DNA of 7,661 nt from an archaeon RBG_16_50_20. Lineage in GTDB: Archaea; Thermoproteota; Bathyarchaeia; 40CM-2-53-6. Location of the stretch: the NCBI GenBank assembly GCA_001768965.1, contig MEMY01000007.1, forward strand, positions 1,883 through 9,543, read 5' to 3'. This document shows positions 1-6,275 of this stretch, in pieces. Numbering within the stretch: position 1 is the first letter of the stretch; every line of letters starts with the position of its first letter. Position numbers and translations under genes: made by a program. The notes beneath the pieces are model-generated. The model ran no database searches. It saw only the letters and a list, made by a program, of their open reading frames with translations, and was not told the DNA's origin.

Positions 1-195
1 AACCTGATCTGGGACTCAGAAGATCTGGTTCAGAAAGGTGTGGGATGGGCTCTCAAGGACACGCTCCGGGGCGATAAGCAACGAGTCCTCAGGTATATCA
101 AGCATCTTCGCTCCGTCGGCGCGCCGGCCACAATTACGCTCTATGCAATGAGAGATCTCTCTGGAAAAGACAGACGAGCCCTCCTTCGAATATGA
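1..195 (+). CDS. DNA alkylation repair protein (AlkD-like), C-terminal end, 5' truncated by window
   Basis: Reading frame 1 is open from the first base to a TGA at 193-195 and gives 64 residues. The stretch DLVQKGVGWALKD, followed by a basic helix and TLYAMRDLSGKDRRALL, resembles the last HEAT-like repeats of the DNA alkylation repair family (AlkC/AlkD type). In that family a V-KG-GW-L helix is followed by a final helix with arginines close to the C-terminus. These monofunctional glycosylases remove bulky or cationic alkylated bases such as 3-methyladenine and 7-methylguanine. The active-site residues would lie upstream, outside the window, so activity cannot be judged. The gene looks intact at its 3' end. 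It is separated from the ABC operon by 243 nt of non-coding sequence and is probably a separate transcription unit. The family call rests on a short C-terminal segment only. Confidence 0.68.
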   Translation, partial: NLIWDSEDLVQKGVGWALKDTLRGDKQRVLRYIKHLRSVGAPATITLYAMRDLSGKDRRALLRI

Positions 196-438
196 CGTAG
201 AGCAATTGGTTTAGTGATTTGTTATGATATCTCCTATCTTTCTGCTGCTCCATATCCAATTTCTAATGAAACCTTTTATCGACGCGCAACGCATCAGCCA
301 ACTGCAACCGCAGGAGACTGAGAATGGCTGCTCTCCGACTCGTTTTCTCACCTGTCAAGGTAGCCTAGAGTCTCCGCCGACTCGCGAATCTCCGATTTTC
401 TTGCGAAGATCCGTCAACGTCCGCGAGGTAAAGTAGCT
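196..438. other. Non-coding leader between AlkD-like gene and ABC exporter operon
   Basis: This 243-nt stretch has no credible gene. A 70-codon open frame (224-436) lacks a ribosome binding site, shows no recognisable family and has shadow-like composition. The stretch holds one reasonable archaeal promoter candidate at 268-280. Its 3' half repeats TCTCCG three times (332-337, 371-376, 389-394). Two related 13-mers at 382-394 and 401-413 match at 10 of 13 positions. The GAGGT at 425-429 lies 9 nt before the ATG of the ATPase gene. Confidence 0.6.
268..280 (+). promoter_or_regulatory. Candidate archaeal BRE/TATA promoter for the ABC exporter operon
   Basis: The sequence GAAACCTTTTATC fits a purine-rich BRE (GAAA, 268-271) followed by a TATA-like element (TTTTATC, 274-280). 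Archaeal start sites usually lie about 25 nt beyond the TATA box, so transcription would begin near 302-308 and leave a leader of about 130 nt before the ATPase gene. This is a pattern match only. Confidence 0.35.
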
Positions 439-1419
439 ATGAATGATCATTCGATCGAAACCATAGGTATAACAAAAGAATATCCGGGAAAGGAAAAGCC
501 GCTGGTGGCTGTCGACCATACCGATCTCCTAATTCGCAGTGGCGAACTCTTCGGATTGCTCGGGCCAAACGGGGCTGGAAAAACGACTCTCATCAAAATG
601 CTCTGCACACTTATTCTCCCGACCGAAGGAACGGCAAAGGTCGGAGGATATGATATCGTTAAGGAAGCTGCGAAGGTACGCGAGACAATAGGCTGGCTGC
701 ACGGTGAAACAGGGGGACGAGCTCTCTACTGGCGCCTCTCAGCACGGGACAACTTGCGCTTCTACGCGTACATCCAGAACGTACCTTCTGACGTTGCCCG
801 CAAGCGCATCGAAGCATTACTGGAATTCTTTGATCTCAAACGGGAAGCGGACAGCCTTGTGAAAGACTATTCAACCGGAATGAAAGTCAGAGTCATGCTA
901 GCGAGAACGCTACTCCCGAATCCACCGATCCTCCTACTCGACGAACCCACGGTGGGCTTGGATGCGCAGACTGCAATTGAAACCCGGAAGCTGATACAAA
1001 CGCTCAACAGGGAACTGCACAAGACCATCCTACTCACTAGTCACAACCTCTACGAAGTCGAGAAACTCTGCGAACGAGTAGCGATAATCAACACTGGCAA
1101 AATCGTCGCTCTCGGCACAATGGATCAGCTTGCCCATTTGATTCATGAAGCGAAAACTGTCGAAGTGAGACTAGAGGGAACAGATGGCGAAGCAGCCACG
1201 CAGATTATTCAACAACTAGATCTGATACGCCGAGTTATGATGTCGGAGCGGTCAGGCGACGGCTGGATCATACGTGCAGAAGTGTCAGACTTGGATTCAG
1301 CAATTCCGAGGATTGCGAACGCTCTCGCCGGCAATTTCAGGATTCGAGGAATTTCCGAAATCAGACCACACTTGGAAGAGATCTTCGTGAAGATAACGGA
1401 GGGGAACAATCATGGATAA
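439..1419 (+). CDS. ABC-2 type exporter ATP-binding protein (DrrA/NatA-like)
   Basis: This 326-residue cytosolic ATPase powers the two membrane proteins encoded just downstream. Visible motifs in order are Walker A GPNGAGKTT (42-50), signature YSTGM (144-148, a common ABC-2 variant of LSGGQ), Walker B ILLLDEP (164-170), D-loop GLD (173-175) and switch histidine H202 in LTSHNLYEVEKLC. Residues from about 236 form the extra C-terminal domain typical of DrrA-like exporter ATPases. The Q-loop is unusual: the expected I-G-x-x-x-Q reads IGWLHG (84-89), with Gly89 in place of glutamine. It is followed by GRALYWRLSARDNL, a segment I recall from a subgroup of ABC-2 ATPases. The ATG start is supported by GAGGT at 425-429, 9 nt upstream. 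The 3' end overlaps the next gene by 8 nt, so translation is probably coupled. The substrate is unknown; lipids, antibiotics and other hydrophobic compounds are typical of the class. Confidence 0.95.
   Translation: MNDHSIETIGITKEYPGKEKPLVAVDHTDLLIRSGELFGLLGPNGAGKTTLIKMLCTLILPTEGTAKVGGYDIVKEAAKVRETIGWLHGETGGRALYWRLSARDNLRFYAYIQNVPSDVARKRIEALLEFFDLKREADSLVKDYSTGMKVRVMLARTLLPNPPILLLDEPTVGLDAQTAIETRKLIQTLNRELHKTILLTSHNLYEVEKLCERVAIINTGKIVALGTMDQLAHLIHEAKTVEVRLEGTDGEAATQIIQQLDLIRRVMMSERSGDGWIIRAEVSDLDSAIPRIANALAGNFRIRGISEIRPHLEEIFVKITEGNNHG
1398..1404 (+). promoter_or_regulatory. Strong ribosome binding site of permease 1 inside the ATPase gene
   Basis: GGAGGGG lies 7 nt before the ATG at 1412 and within the last codons of the ATPase gene. 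It supports the overlapping start and coupled expression of ATPase and permease. Confidence 0.7.
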
Positions 1420-2287
1420 TCAGCTCATCACATACTTCCAAGACAATGTGGCGCCAGACAAGTCTGAGGTACGACAGATTTGGGGAATATTCTGGGGTCA
1501 GCTCAAGATCTTCATGACGTACAGAACCTGGGTCGTCACAGATACCTTCAACACAATCGTTTCGATAGCGATCTACTACTTCCTCAGCCTACAAGTTCAG
1601 CCGTCCCAAATCGCCGCCAGCGGCTACGGCACAAGCTACCTAGCTTTCTCTCTGATCGGCATCGCCTTCGCCAACTATCTCTGGTTCTGCATCAACCGGA
1701 TCAGTCACTCAATGCAGAGCGAAATCCGAGAAGGGACTTTCGAAACAATCGCAAGCTCACCAATAAGAATGCGTTCCTACCTGTTCGGTCAGGCCGCGCG
1801 AGGTTTTCTCGTTGGCTTGTATTACATGGTTGGAGCTTTGGCCGTGGGTGTCTACGGATTCAATGCTCCACTGCACTTCGAGCCAGCAGCACTACTCACC
1901 TCAAGCCTAGTTCTCGTATTCATGGTTCTGAGCCATCTGGGCTTGGGCATCTTCATAGCCGGAATAGTTCTGGTCTACAAACAGGCGGATCCGGTGACTT
2001 TCATGGTATCACTTTTCATGGAGTTCTTCGCAGGCGCTCTCTTTCCGCTCCAACTCCTATCAAATTACCCACCGCTTGCAATCGCTTCGGAACTGATGCC
2101 CTACACGTACGCTCTCGACGCCTTACGCAAGAGCCTGATCCAAGGCGCCACGCTCGCAAGTCAAGACATTCTCTTCGATCTTGCAGTCTTGGTCGTTTAT
2201 GCTGTGATTCTGCTTCCTCTAGGTCTCTGGTCATTCAATGTGGGGTACGACAGGATCCGAACCGAGGGCACGACGTCGAGCTACTAG
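1412..2287 (+). CDS. ABC-2 type exporter permease, subunit 1
   Basis: This 291-residue integral membrane protein has six predicted helices at about 41-61, 76-95, 127-150, 160-187, 196-216 and 253-276. A cytosolic N-terminal amphipathic segment (about 20-38) precedes the first helix. The layout and conserved pieces match ABC-2 permeases: the post-TM2 loop EGTFETIASSP (107-117), the segment ADPVTF in the loop before TM5, and the late motif PYTYALDALRKSL (230-242). It should form half of the export channel. The start overlaps the ATPase stop by 8 nt and has a strong GGAGGGG site. Downstream, its TAG stop (2285-2287) touches the ribosome binding site of permease 2. The second permease is clearly paralogous, so the likely complex is two ATPases with one copy of each permease. 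Substrate unknown. Confidence 0.93.
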   Translation: MDNQLITYFQDNVAPDKSEVRQIWGIFWGQLKIFMTYRTWVVTDTFNTIVSIAIYYFLSLQVQPSQIAASGYGTSYLAFSLIGIAFANYLWFCINRISHSMQSEIREGTFETIASSPIRMRSYLFGQAARGFLVGLYYMVGALAVGVYGFNAPLHFEPAALLTSSLVLVFMVLSHLGLGIFIAGIVLVYKQADPVTFMVSLFMEFFAGALFPLQLLSNYPPLAIASELMPYTYALDALRKSLIQGATLASQDILFDLAVLVVYAVILLPLGLWSFNVGYDRIRTEGTTSSY

Positions 2288-2291
2288 AGGT
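2287..2291 (+). promoter_or_regulatory. Ribosome binding site deciding the start of permease 2
   Basis: GAGGT begins on the last base of the permease 1 stop codon and ends 9 nt before the ATG at 2301. The ATPase gene has the same motif and spacing. It favours 2301 over an in-frame ATG at 2238, which would overlap permease 1 by 50 nt and add 21 residues rich in Arg and Gly that are not expected at this N-terminus. Confidence 0.7.
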
Positions 2292-2300
2292 AAGTCTGAG

Positions 2301-3179
2301 ATGGAAAGCGACAAGATCATTCAGATGCTTCAAGAACCTACAGTGCGATCAAAGACAACGCTCGCCGAGAAGGCGAAAGCGTTCATCGTTCGAGATTTCA
2401 AAATCTACTGGACATACAAATTCTGGGTCGTATTCGACGTAATCGACATCGCAATCTTAGTCGCCACATACTACTTCGTAGCTCAAATCATCACACCTGC
2501 ACATCTAGTCGCTGAAGGGTATTCATCCGGCGACTACTTCACATTCGCAATGCTCGGTATCGCCTTTTCCCAATATGTCCAGAACTCGGTTCACGGCTTA
2601 ACCGAAGGAGTCAGAGATGAACAATGGACTGGAACAATCGAGACGATTCTCTCCTCAGCGACAAGCTACCGATCCTATTTGCTCGGCGCGTCCCTCTTCA
2701 GATTCCTCTACGGGACAATCATACTGGTCGGGGCGTTGGGACTCGGTCTTTTGATCGGGGGCAAAGTGATTCTCACCCCAAGCACGCTAGCCACAGGCGC
2801 AGTCTTCGCGCTATTGCTGGTATCCGGGCACCTCGCCATCGGGGCGATGAGCGCTGGGATAGTTGTGATGATAAAACGAGGCGACCCTATAGCGTGGGGA
2901 TTCACATGGCTCACACAACTCGTCTCGGGCGTCTTCTATCCGCTCGGGCTTCTGCCATGGTACTTGAAGTGGGTCGGGTTTGCTCTCCCCCTAACCTACA
3001 GCCTGGACGGGATTAGACGCACCTTCATGAACGGTGAAACATTCTTCGACAGCGCCGTACTGCAAACCGACTTGGTCGCGCTCATCGCATTCATAATCAT
3101 CATGGTTCCACTCAGCTTGCAAGTGTTTGCATGGGCGTATCGAAGATCCCAAAGACAAGGCACTCTTGGGCAGTACTAG
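2301..3179 (+). CDS. ABC-2 type exporter permease, subunit 2
   Basis: From ATG 2301 this gives a 292-residue membrane protein, almost the same length as permease 1. Six helices are predicted at about 41-63, 79-95, 132-153, 160-190, 198-218 and 255-280. It aligns with permease 1 along its length. FWVVFDVIDIAILVATYYF matches TWVVTDTFNTIVSIAIYYF, TGTIETILSSA matches EGTFETIASSP, GIVVMIKRGDP matches GIVLVYKQADP, and LTYSLDGIRRTFMNG matches YTYALDALRKSLIQG. An old tandem duplication with specialisation is the simplest reading. The in-frame ATG at 2238 is rejected because the GAGGT at 2287-2291 is correctly placed only for 2301. The gene sits 13 nt after permease 1 and 56 nt before the methyltransferase, so all four are probably one operon. 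Confidence 0.92.
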   Translation: MESDKIIQMLQEPTVRSKTTLAEKAKAFIVRDFKIYWTYKFWVVFDVIDIAILVATYYFVAQIITPAHLVAEGYSSGDYFTFAMLGIAFSQYVQNSVHGLTEGVRDEQWTGTIETILSSATSYRSYLLGASLFRFLYGTIILVGALGLGLLIGGKVILTPSTLATGAVFALLLVSGHLAIGAMSAGIVVMIKRGDPIAWGFTWLTQLVSGVFYPLGLLPWYLKWVGFALPLTYSLDGIRRTFMNGETFFDSAVLQTDLVALIAFIIIMVPLSLQVFAWAYRRSQRQGTLGQY

Positions 3180-3235
3180 GCTGAATGGGCAAAGGTTTTC
3201 TTCACGGAAGTCCAAATCTAGCGGAGATATGACAT

Positions 3236-4087
3236 ATGACTTGGAAATACACCGACGAATATTACAAGAACTACACGCGCCAGACCTGGGACGAATGCGC
3301 TGAGAAATATGTCCCACTCCAAGAGCAATTGATCCCCTACCACCGGTCATTGCTAGAGATCCTGAGGCCACAACCAAACGATGTCGTGCTGGATGTTTGC
3401 ACAGGTCCCGGTGAGCCGGCCATGACCATTGCATCGATGGTAAGTCCAAGGGGACGAGTTGTTGGTATCGATCTATCGAGCAACATGATGGAGATTGCAA
3501 GGAAGAACGCCGCGAAACGCATGCTTCTGAATGTTGAGTTTATCACAATGGACGCAGAGAAACTCGAATTTCCACCCGAATCTTATGATATGGCGGTGTC
3601 ATGCTTCGGTTTTCAAATAGTCACTGATCCTGACGCAGCAGCGAAGGAGATCTTCCGTGTACTAAAGCCCGGCGGACGAGCAGGTTTCACCGTTTGGAGC
3701 ACGGGCGACAAAGCCCTCGCGATTGATGTGATCATCGCGCCGATGCTCGAAAACGCAACACCCGATGAGAACGGATATCTGCCAACCCCCTACGAGCTCG
3801 GAGGACCAGGAGAACTCACAAACATGCTCGAGAAGGTCGGTTTTGAAGGGGCGAAGGAAATTCATGTGACCGGAAATTGGATTGCTCCGAGCATAGATCA
3901 CTATCTAACCATGATACTAGAGGGAACTCCGATCGGGCATTCTCTGAGCGAGGAGGAACAAGAAGTGCAACAGAAGGTACTCGAGAAGACCAAGAAGAAC
4001 ATAGCCAAGTACTCCACACCTTCAGGCGTCAAGATCCCCACTGAGTGCGTTATCGTCGTTGCCTCGAAACCCACGACTAAGAACTAG
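3236..4087 (+). CDS. Class I SAM-dependent methyltransferase (UbiE-like)
   Basis: This 283-residue soluble enzyme has the Rossmann methyltransferase motifs. Motif I is VVLDVCTGPGEPAM (50-63). The acidic end of strand 2 is GIDLS (77-81), which binds the SAM ribose. Motif II is FITMDAEKLEFP (102-113), then DMAVSCFGFQ (118-127) and motif III RVLKPGGRAGFTVW (141-154). This order resembles the UbiE/COQ5 and Methyltransf_11 families, which methylate quinones, lipids and many small molecules. The C-terminal third is helical, rich in Glu, Lys and Gln (236-258), and ends in a strand CVIVVASK. The start ATG at 3236 has GGAG at 3223-3226, 9 nt upstream; an ATG at 3229 is out of frame. Its position behind the exporter genes suggests it may modify the exported compound or its target, but the substrate cannot be read from the sequence. 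Confidence 0.9.
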   Translation: MTWKYTDEYYKNYTRQTWDECAEKYVPLQEQLIPYHRSLLEILRPQPNDVVLDVCTGPGEPAMTIASMVSPRGRVVGIDLSSNMMEIARKNAAKRMLLNVEFITMDAEKLEFPPESYDMAVSCFGFQIVTDPDAAAKEIFRVLKPGGRAGFTVWSTGDKALAIDVIIAPMLENATPDENGYLPTPYELGGPGELTNMLEKVGFEGAKEIHVTGNWIAPSIDHYLTMILEGTPIGHSLSEEEQEVQQKVLEKTKKNIAKYSTPSGVKIPTECVIVVASKPTTKN

Positions 4088-4117
4088 ATCTGATGGAATT
4101 ATTATCTCGTATCCGGG

Positions 4118-4128
4118 TTATTTTTTCT
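4118..4128 (+). terminator. T-run transcription stop candidate after the methyltransferase gene
   Basis: TTATTTTTTCT begins 31 nt after the stop codon of the methyltransferase gene. Archaeal RNA polymerase commonly stops at T-tracts in the non-template strand without needing a hairpin. Confidence 0.55.
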
Positions 4129-4130
4129 CG

Positions 4131-4150
4131 CAGCTCTTTACAAGGAGCTG
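4131..4150 (+). repeat. Small inverted repeat next to the T-run
   Basis: CAGCTCTTTACAAGGAGCTG forms six perfect terminal pairs (CAGCTC with GAGCTG) and two more inner pairs past a single bulged base. It lies 3' of the T-run, not before it, so it is not a bacterial-type intrinsic terminator. It may add to stopping or protect the 3' end, or be chance. Confidence 0.35.
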
Positions 4151-4200
4151 GGTCTGGAATGGCTTCATTGAACCTGCACTTACTCAAAGTGCTCTCTGTG

Positions 4201-4207
4201 TAATATC
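4201..4207 (+). promoter_or_regulatory. Weak TATA-like element upstream of the kinase-led operon
   Basis: TAATATC lies 40 nt before the ATG at 4247, which would place a start site near 4228-4232 and give a short leader. No clear purine-rich BRE precedes it. This is the best candidate in the gap but weak. Confidence 0.25.
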
Positions 4208-4246
4208 ATCACCTTAACGGCAAGGGATGAGAATGGTGTGCTCGCC

Positions 4247-5143
4247 ATGAAATACGATCTGGTTACGGTCGGCCACATCGTACTTGACTACATAGAGCAT
4301 GGGGGAACGGTGAAAGGCCCACAGCTTGGCGGACCGTGTATCTATGCGAGCTTGGCGGCTCGTGCTCTGGGTGCTCATGTAGCCCTGAGCAGCAAGGTCG
4401 GTCCAGACTTCCCGAAGAAACACATTTCATGGCTAAGGGCTCGTGACATATCAGCCGCCAACATCAGGGTCGCAGGCCTCGCCACAACGCGGTTCAGAAT
4501 CAGATACCAGAATGGAAGAAGAACTATCCGAGTCACTTCAACCTGCGACTCCTTTGAAAAAAAGGATTTTTCGAATCTTCCTCCTTCGTCAGCAATCCAC
4601 CTCGGCCCAGTTCTTCATGAAATTCCAGTCTCGCTTGCGTCTGATCTGACGCGCAGGAATTCAGTTGTTGCCTTAGACCCACAAGGGTACGTCCGCGAAT
4701 TAGGGGCGAACGGAAGCGTGCGAATCAGAAATTGGAAGCAAGCCAAGCTTCTCAGTATGATAGATGTCTTGAAGGTTTCCGACAGCGAGCTTCACGCAAT
4801 TCGGAGTAACACAAAATCCGAGCGAAGCTTGAATAAATTAGGATCCGGCATTGTGCTATTGACTCGCGGCGACAGAGGTACAATCATCTGGTCTAAGGAT
4901 CACGGAGCCTTCAATGTGCCCGCCCTTCGGACTCGGGTCCGAGATCCCACTGGCGCTGGTGACGCTCTACTTGGAGCATTTCTTGTCACGTGGGTTCGCA
5001 CCTCCGATCTGCTATGGTCTGCATCGGTTGGGGCAGCAGTGGCTTCGTTCTTAGTTGAAAGAACGAGACCAGCGAGCTTTGGGACTAGTAAGCAAATAGA
5101 AAAGCGGGCATCAGCAATACTCGGCAGAGTAGCTAGAATCTAG
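4247..5143 (+). CDS. PfkB/ribokinase-family carbohydrate or nucleoside kinase
   Basis: From ATG 4247 this is a 298-residue kinase. The N-terminus MKYDLVTVGHIVLDYI is the first strand of the ribokinase fold. The LGGP at 27-30 matches the family's glycine pair near the substrate. The C-terminal signature DPTGAGDALLGAFL (233-246) carries the anion hole and the catalytic base Asp239. The stretch GIVLLTRGDRGTIIW (201-215) is the usual strand before it. Members phosphorylate sugars, nucleosides or inositols; specificity cannot be read here. An in-frame GTG at 4238 would add three residues. ATG 4247 is preferred because GGTG at 4235-4238 is 8 nt upstream and the protein then begins where family members usually begin. 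Its TAG stop overlaps the ribosome binding site of the next gene, so the two are probably co-transcribed. Confidence 0.88.
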   Translation: MKYDLVTVGHIVLDYIEHGGTVKGPQLGGPCIYASLAARALGAHVALSSKVGPDFPKKHISWLRARDISAANIRVAGLATTRFRIRYQNGRRTIRVTSTCDSFEKKDFSNLPPSSAIHLGPVLHEIPVSLASDLTRRNSVVALDPQGYVRELGANGSVRIRNWKQAKLLSMIDVLKVSDSELHAIRSNTKSERSLNKLGSGIVLLTRGDRGTIIWSKDHGAFNVPALRTRVRDPTGAGDALLGAFLVTWVRTSDLLWSASVGAAVASFLVERTRPASFGTSKQIEKRASAILGRVARI

Positions 5144-5145
5144 GT
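5142..5145 (+). promoter_or_regulatory. Ribosome binding site supporting the TTG start of the aldo/keto reductase
   Basis: AGGT overlaps the kinase stop codon and lies 9 nt before TTG 5155, the spacing seen at several other genes here. The frame has a TAG at 5134-5136 and no ATG or GTG between that stop and 5155. Confidence 0.55.
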
Positions 5146-5154
5146 CGCATACAA

Positions 5155-5991
5155 TTGGAATTCAAAGAATTGGGTAAGAGTGCCCAGAAGATTCCCGTGC
5201 TTGGGCTCGGTACTTGGGGGATCGGCGGTTTCAGCAGTAGGATTCTCAGAGGTGATGATGAGGAAGTTCAGGCTCTTCGGTCGGGATTGGAGTTGGGCAT
5301 GCGATTCATTGACACCGCGGAAATGTATGCTCGCGGCCATTCCGAGGAGGTTGTCGCCAAGGCGGTCAAGTCTGAGCGAGAAAACGTATTCATTGCCACC
5401 AAGGTATCGCCAGAACATCTCTCCTACAACAATGTCATCAAATCCTGCGAAGCCAGCCTGGGACGACTCGGAACTAACTACATCGACCTCTACCAAGTTC
5501 ACTGGCCGAATCCAAGTATCCCAATAGCGGAGACGATGAAAGCCATGGAACGCCTTGTGGCTGATGGAAAGATTCGGCACATCGGCGTCAGCAACTTCTC
5601 AGTACAGCAGACACGCGAAGCACAGGAGGCGCTTTCAAAGAGCAGTTTGGCAGCAAACCAAGTCGAATACAGTCTGGTAGACAGATCAATCGAAGAGGAT
5701 CTACTGCCGTTTGCGCAAAAGGGGCACGTCACAATAATCGCGTACAGTCCCGTCGCAAGAGGCCAAATCCCGCAAGGAGGGCACGGCGAAAGATGGCGAG
5801 TCCTGGATCAAATCGCGTCGAAGTATGGGAAAACCAGAACCCAAGTGGCGCTGAACTGGCTGATTGCCAAGGATGATGTCGTTGCGATTCCCAAGGCCGC
5901 ATCACTTCCCCACGTGGAAGAGAATGCAGGAGCGGTGGGTTGGAGGATGAGTGCGGAAGACTATGAGGCGCTCAGCCGGGCTTTCAGATAG
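5155..5991 (+). CDS. Aldo/keto reductase family oxidoreductase
   Basis: This 278-residue cytosolic NAD(P)H-dependent oxidoreductase has a TIM-barrel fold. The classic tetrad is present: Asp53 in RFIDTAEMY, Tyr58, Lys83 in IATKV and His116 in DLYQVHWPNP. The signatures GLGTWGIGG (17-25), GHSEEVV (61-67), IGVSNFS (143-149) and the C-terminal cofactor segment IPKAASLPHVEEN (245-257) follow in order. The enzymes reduce aldehydes or ketones, or oxidise sugars; the physiological substrate is unknown. It starts at TTG 5155: the resulting MEFKELGKSAQKIPVLGLG is the standard family N-terminus, and no ATG or GTG exists in frame after the upstream stop at 5134. It follows the PfkB kinase by 11 nt and precedes a small gene by 31 nt, so it probably belongs to one long transcript. 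Confidence 0.93.
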   Translation: MEFKELGKSAQKIPVLGLGTWGIGGFSSRILRGDDEEVQALRSGLELGMRFIDTAEMYARGHSEEVVAKAVKSERENVFIATKVSPEHLSYNNVIKSCEASLGRLGTNYIDLYQVHWPNPSIPIAETMKAMERLVADGKIRHIGVSNFSVQQTREAQEALSKSSLAANQVEYSLVDRSIEEDLLPFAQKGHVTIIAYSPVARGQIPQGGHGERWRVLDQIASKYGKTRTQVALNWLIAKDDVVAIPKAASLPHVEENAGAVGWRMSAEDYEALSRAFR

Positions 5992-6022
5992 TGCGATCTT
6001 TGATTCTCTGATGTGTGCTTGA

Positions 6023-6265
6023 TTGTCACAGATTGACCCCTATCTCGCCAAGGTGAGTGGACGTATTGTACGAATGTTTCAGCGCTACGCACAGAATATC
6101 AACCCTGAAGACGTAGAGTTTCTCACCTTCATCTCAGGCCGCCTCGAGCGAAGTAACATCAAGGATCCCCGCGCAGTCCCATATTCTGAACTCTACAAGC
6201 ACATCAAGGAGGGCATACGGGAATACCTGCGTCAGCGAGAGTCGCAGATGAGGCCGAAAAAGTGA
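6023..6265 (+). CDS. Small basic helical protein of unknown function
   Basis: I do not recognise this 80-residue protein. It is predicted to be nearly all helical, with helices at about 6-25, 28-44 and 53-76. It has about 16 Lys/Arg against 10 Asp/Glu, ends in RQRESQMRPKK and has no cysteine, signal peptide or membrane segment. A basic three-helix protein beside a ribosome-assembly ATPase could bind RNA or a ribosomal protein, but that is inference. The start is uncertain. TTG 6023 gives the full helix set and has only a weak upstream GATGTG; a TGA at 6020-6022 limits extension. A GTG at 6053 and an ATG at 6074 are shorter options without clear ribosome binding sites. The stop codon TGA (6263-6265) overlaps the ribosome binding site of the Fap7-like gene, which suggests coupled translation and argues that this is a real gene. 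Confidence 0.7.
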   Translation: MSQIDPYLAKVSGRIVRMFQRYAQNINPEDVEFLTFISGRLERSNIKDPRAVPYSELYKHIKEGIREYLRQRESQMRPKK

Positions 6266-6270
6266 GGGTG
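6264..6270 (+). promoter_or_regulatory. Ribosome binding site supporting the TTG start of the Fap7-like gene
   Basis: GAGGGTG overlaps the preceding stop codon. Its GAGG core ends 8 nt before TTG 6276, a good distance; the in-frame ATG at 6288 would be about 20 nt away. This favours the TTG start. Confidence 0.55.
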
Positions 6271-6275
6271 ATGCG

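Larger units (their letters stand above)
4088..4246. other. Intergenic region between methyltransferase and PfkB kinase
   Basis: This 159-nt gap has no gene or tRNA that I can see. It contains a T-run at 4118-4128, a short hairpin at 4131-4150 and a weak TATA-like element at 4201-4207. It most likely separates the exporter/methyltransferase unit from the kinase-led unit. Confidence 0.5.

Noticed and set aside
224..436. 70-codon plus-strand open frame just before the ABC ATPase gene, with a hydrophobic beginning
   Set aside because: It has no ribosome binding site and no recognisable domain, its composition is Ser/Pro/Arg-rich like random frames, and it overlaps the best promoter candidate.
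441..452. Perfect 12-bp palindrome GAATGATCATTC at the start codon of the ATPase gene, a possible operator
   Set aside because: About two such 12-bp palindromes are expected by chance in a window this size, and it lies within coding sequence; there is no second copy or other support.
2238..2300. Upstream ATG extension of permease 2 by 21 residues
   Set aside because: It would overlap permease 1 by 50 nt and add an Arg/Gly-rich tail. GAGGT at 2287-2291 fits the ATG at 2301 with 9-nt spacing, and the two permeases then match in length.
1480..2442. 320-codon plus-strand open frame across both permease genes
   Set aside because: It is a shadow frame, very rich in Arg and Ser with no hydrophobic pattern. 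The overlapped frames encode clear six-helix ABC-2 permeases with good ribosome binding sites.
2991..3500. 169-codon minus-strand open frame
   Set aside because: It is antisense to the end of permease 2 and the start of the methyltransferase, with no family features. It is a by-product of codon use on the plus strand.
4088..4246. Possible tRNA or small RNA gene in the gap before the kinase
   Set aside because: There is no TPsiC-like GTTCRA motif with pairing arms and no cloverleaf; only the short hairpin and T-run are visible.
5140..5580. 146-codon minus-strand open frame
   Set aside because: It is antisense to the aldo/keto reductase, whose catalytic tetrad is complete; the minus-strand product shows no domain.
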